A DNA stretch of 60,654 nt from a virus, in IMG/VR virus record IMGVR_UViG_3300046777_001314, positions 1 to 60,654 of that record. One strand, 5' to 3'. Under the pieces are notes generated by a model. It saw only the letters and a list, made by a program, of their open reading frames with translations, was not told where the DNA came from and did not search any database. Below are positions 60,072-60,654 of the stretch, in pieces; position 1 is the stretch's first letter, and each line of letters opens with the position of its first letter. A program made the position numbers and the translations under genes.

Positions 60072-60654
60072 GTGCCCCCTATCAAAAATCTCCTACTAAA
60101 AAGTGGGTTGGTGGCATTTTTAGTGGGATTGTGGTTCATTCTATGTCCAACCGATCAGGCACATGCTGATGAAATAGTAACAAACCAAGTATCCTCATCA
60201 GACACATCAACTGCAACAATAGATTCTTCTTCAATAATAATAGTACATACATCAATAGAAAGTGCTACAGCCATCATTGAGGTAGCCCAGGCTACAATTA
60301 CTCAGGCTGAAACTACCACGGCAGTTATACAAACCCAAGCAACAGCCATTACAAGCCCTACAGATACCATTACAGCCACTATCACACAGGCACAGGAATC
60401 AATTGTCCAGGCTCAAACAGTAGTAGATAGTGCTACTGTGGCTGTCAATAATGTAATTTCTAATCAGAATTTTCTGGATCAAGCAATAGAAACTCAAACA
60501 GCCATGGCACAAATAGTAGCCACAGAATCAGCAACAGTCCTATCTTTAATAGACAGTATGACAGTTCTTAATAACCAGATTGATAGCCAGACAGCAACTG
60601 TTAATACAGATAGTGCTACTGTTACAACTCTTCAGGGCGATGTAACATTAATTG
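60072..60654 (+). CDS. Secreted Thr/Ala/Gln-rich protein, start complete, cut by window edge
   Basis: An open frame from GTG 60072 runs to the right edge without a stop (at least 194 residues). It opens with a clear signal peptide: PPIKNLLLKSG, a hydrophobic core (LVAFLVGLWFILC) and an AHA cleavage site before DEIV. The mature part is low-complexity, with repeated QA and T-A-T runs (TITQAETTTAVIQTQATAI, ATITQAQESIVQAQ), suggesting a long helical or coiled-coil surface filament. GTG follows GGAAAGGA at very short spacing. ATG 60070 is out of frame and stops after nine codons, so GTG is the best start. It is the second secreted product beside the terminase. Confidence 0.7.
   Translation, partial: MPPIKNLLLKSGLVAFLVGLWFILCPTDQAHADEIVTNQVSSSDTSTATIDSSSIIIVHTSIESATAIIEVAQATITQAETTTAVIQTQATAITSPTDTITATITQAQESIVQAQTVVDSATVAVNNVISNQNFLDQAIETQTAMAQIVATESATVLSLIDSMTVLNNQIDSQTATVNTDSATVTTLQGDVTLI

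Noticed and set aside
1-60654. Direct terminal repeats that would show a complete or circular genome.
   Set aside because: The first and last bases share no visible overlap, and the two edge genes do not join in frame. The window is best treated as a fragment.
1-60654. Transfer RNA genes, integrase or lysogeny repressor.
   Set aside because: No gap of suitable size with cloverleaf-like sequence was found, and no recombinase motifs were seen among the proteins. A careful search tool could still find a tRNA overlapping a gene.

Overview
This window is one contiguous stretch of a double-stranded DNA tailed-phage genome. It is AT-rich by eye and very tightly packed: every confident gene but one is on the + strand, most neighbours overlap or lie a few bases apart, and no gene-free stretch exceeds 300 bases. 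The long tape measure protein (2336 residues) and the absence of a recognisable sheath or baseplate wedge suggest a long non-contractile tail (siphovirus type). No integrase or lysogeny repressor was seen. The host is not named by the sequence. Leaderless starts, an HK97-type head, a monomeric B12-dependent ribonucleotide reductase, a bacterial-type DnaE polymerase and Ala-rich secreted proteins would fit an uncultured, low-GC, aquatic actinobacterium; this is a moderate-to-low confidence inference.

Layout. 1-11232: tail-fibre and receptor-interaction genes, including two large modular fibres that share DNA repeats, interrupted by a single minus-strand gene for a secreted lysozyme-like lysin (4349-4903). 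11275-13414: a separately terminated and promoted class II ribonucleotide reductase. 13450-16905: a giant LamG-type tail protein. 16924-24850: head module (portal, protease fused to scaffold, major capsid protein, connectors). 24928-41765: tail module (tail tube, two paralogous chaperones, tape measure, tail tip and fibres). 41784-45854: small zinc and helix-turn-helix proteins, then helicase and primase. 45882-51593: single-strand binding protein, DnaE polymerase, MazG-like enzyme, RecA-like recombinase, a small nuclease. 51590-53400: two tandem sugar-nucleotide epimerases. 53393-55953: Cas4-like and RuvC-like nucleases and small proteins. 55943-58247: terminase subunits. 58269-60654: two secreted surface-type proteins, the second cut by the window end.

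Regulation is unusually legible. I find 19 extended -10 boxes of the form TGnTATAMT at gene junctions, none with an obvious -35 box, often overlapping or abutting the stop codon of the preceding gene. In six cases the best start codon lies only 7-11 bases beyond the box, so those messages should be leaderless or nearly so. Hairpin terminators follow the gene cluster at 4.3 kb, the last fibre gene, the capsid gene, the tail-tube gene and the surface-protein gene.

The most interesting signals are the promoter and leaderless system, a stand-alone paralogue of the capsid protein's N-terminal arm encoded just after the capsid gene, an in-frame internal start for the scaffold whose initiation region nearly copies that of the capsid gene, a split long/short tail-chaperone pair that replaces the usual frameshift, a 12-cysteine insert in a tail protein, and the two secreted surface proteins beside the terminase.
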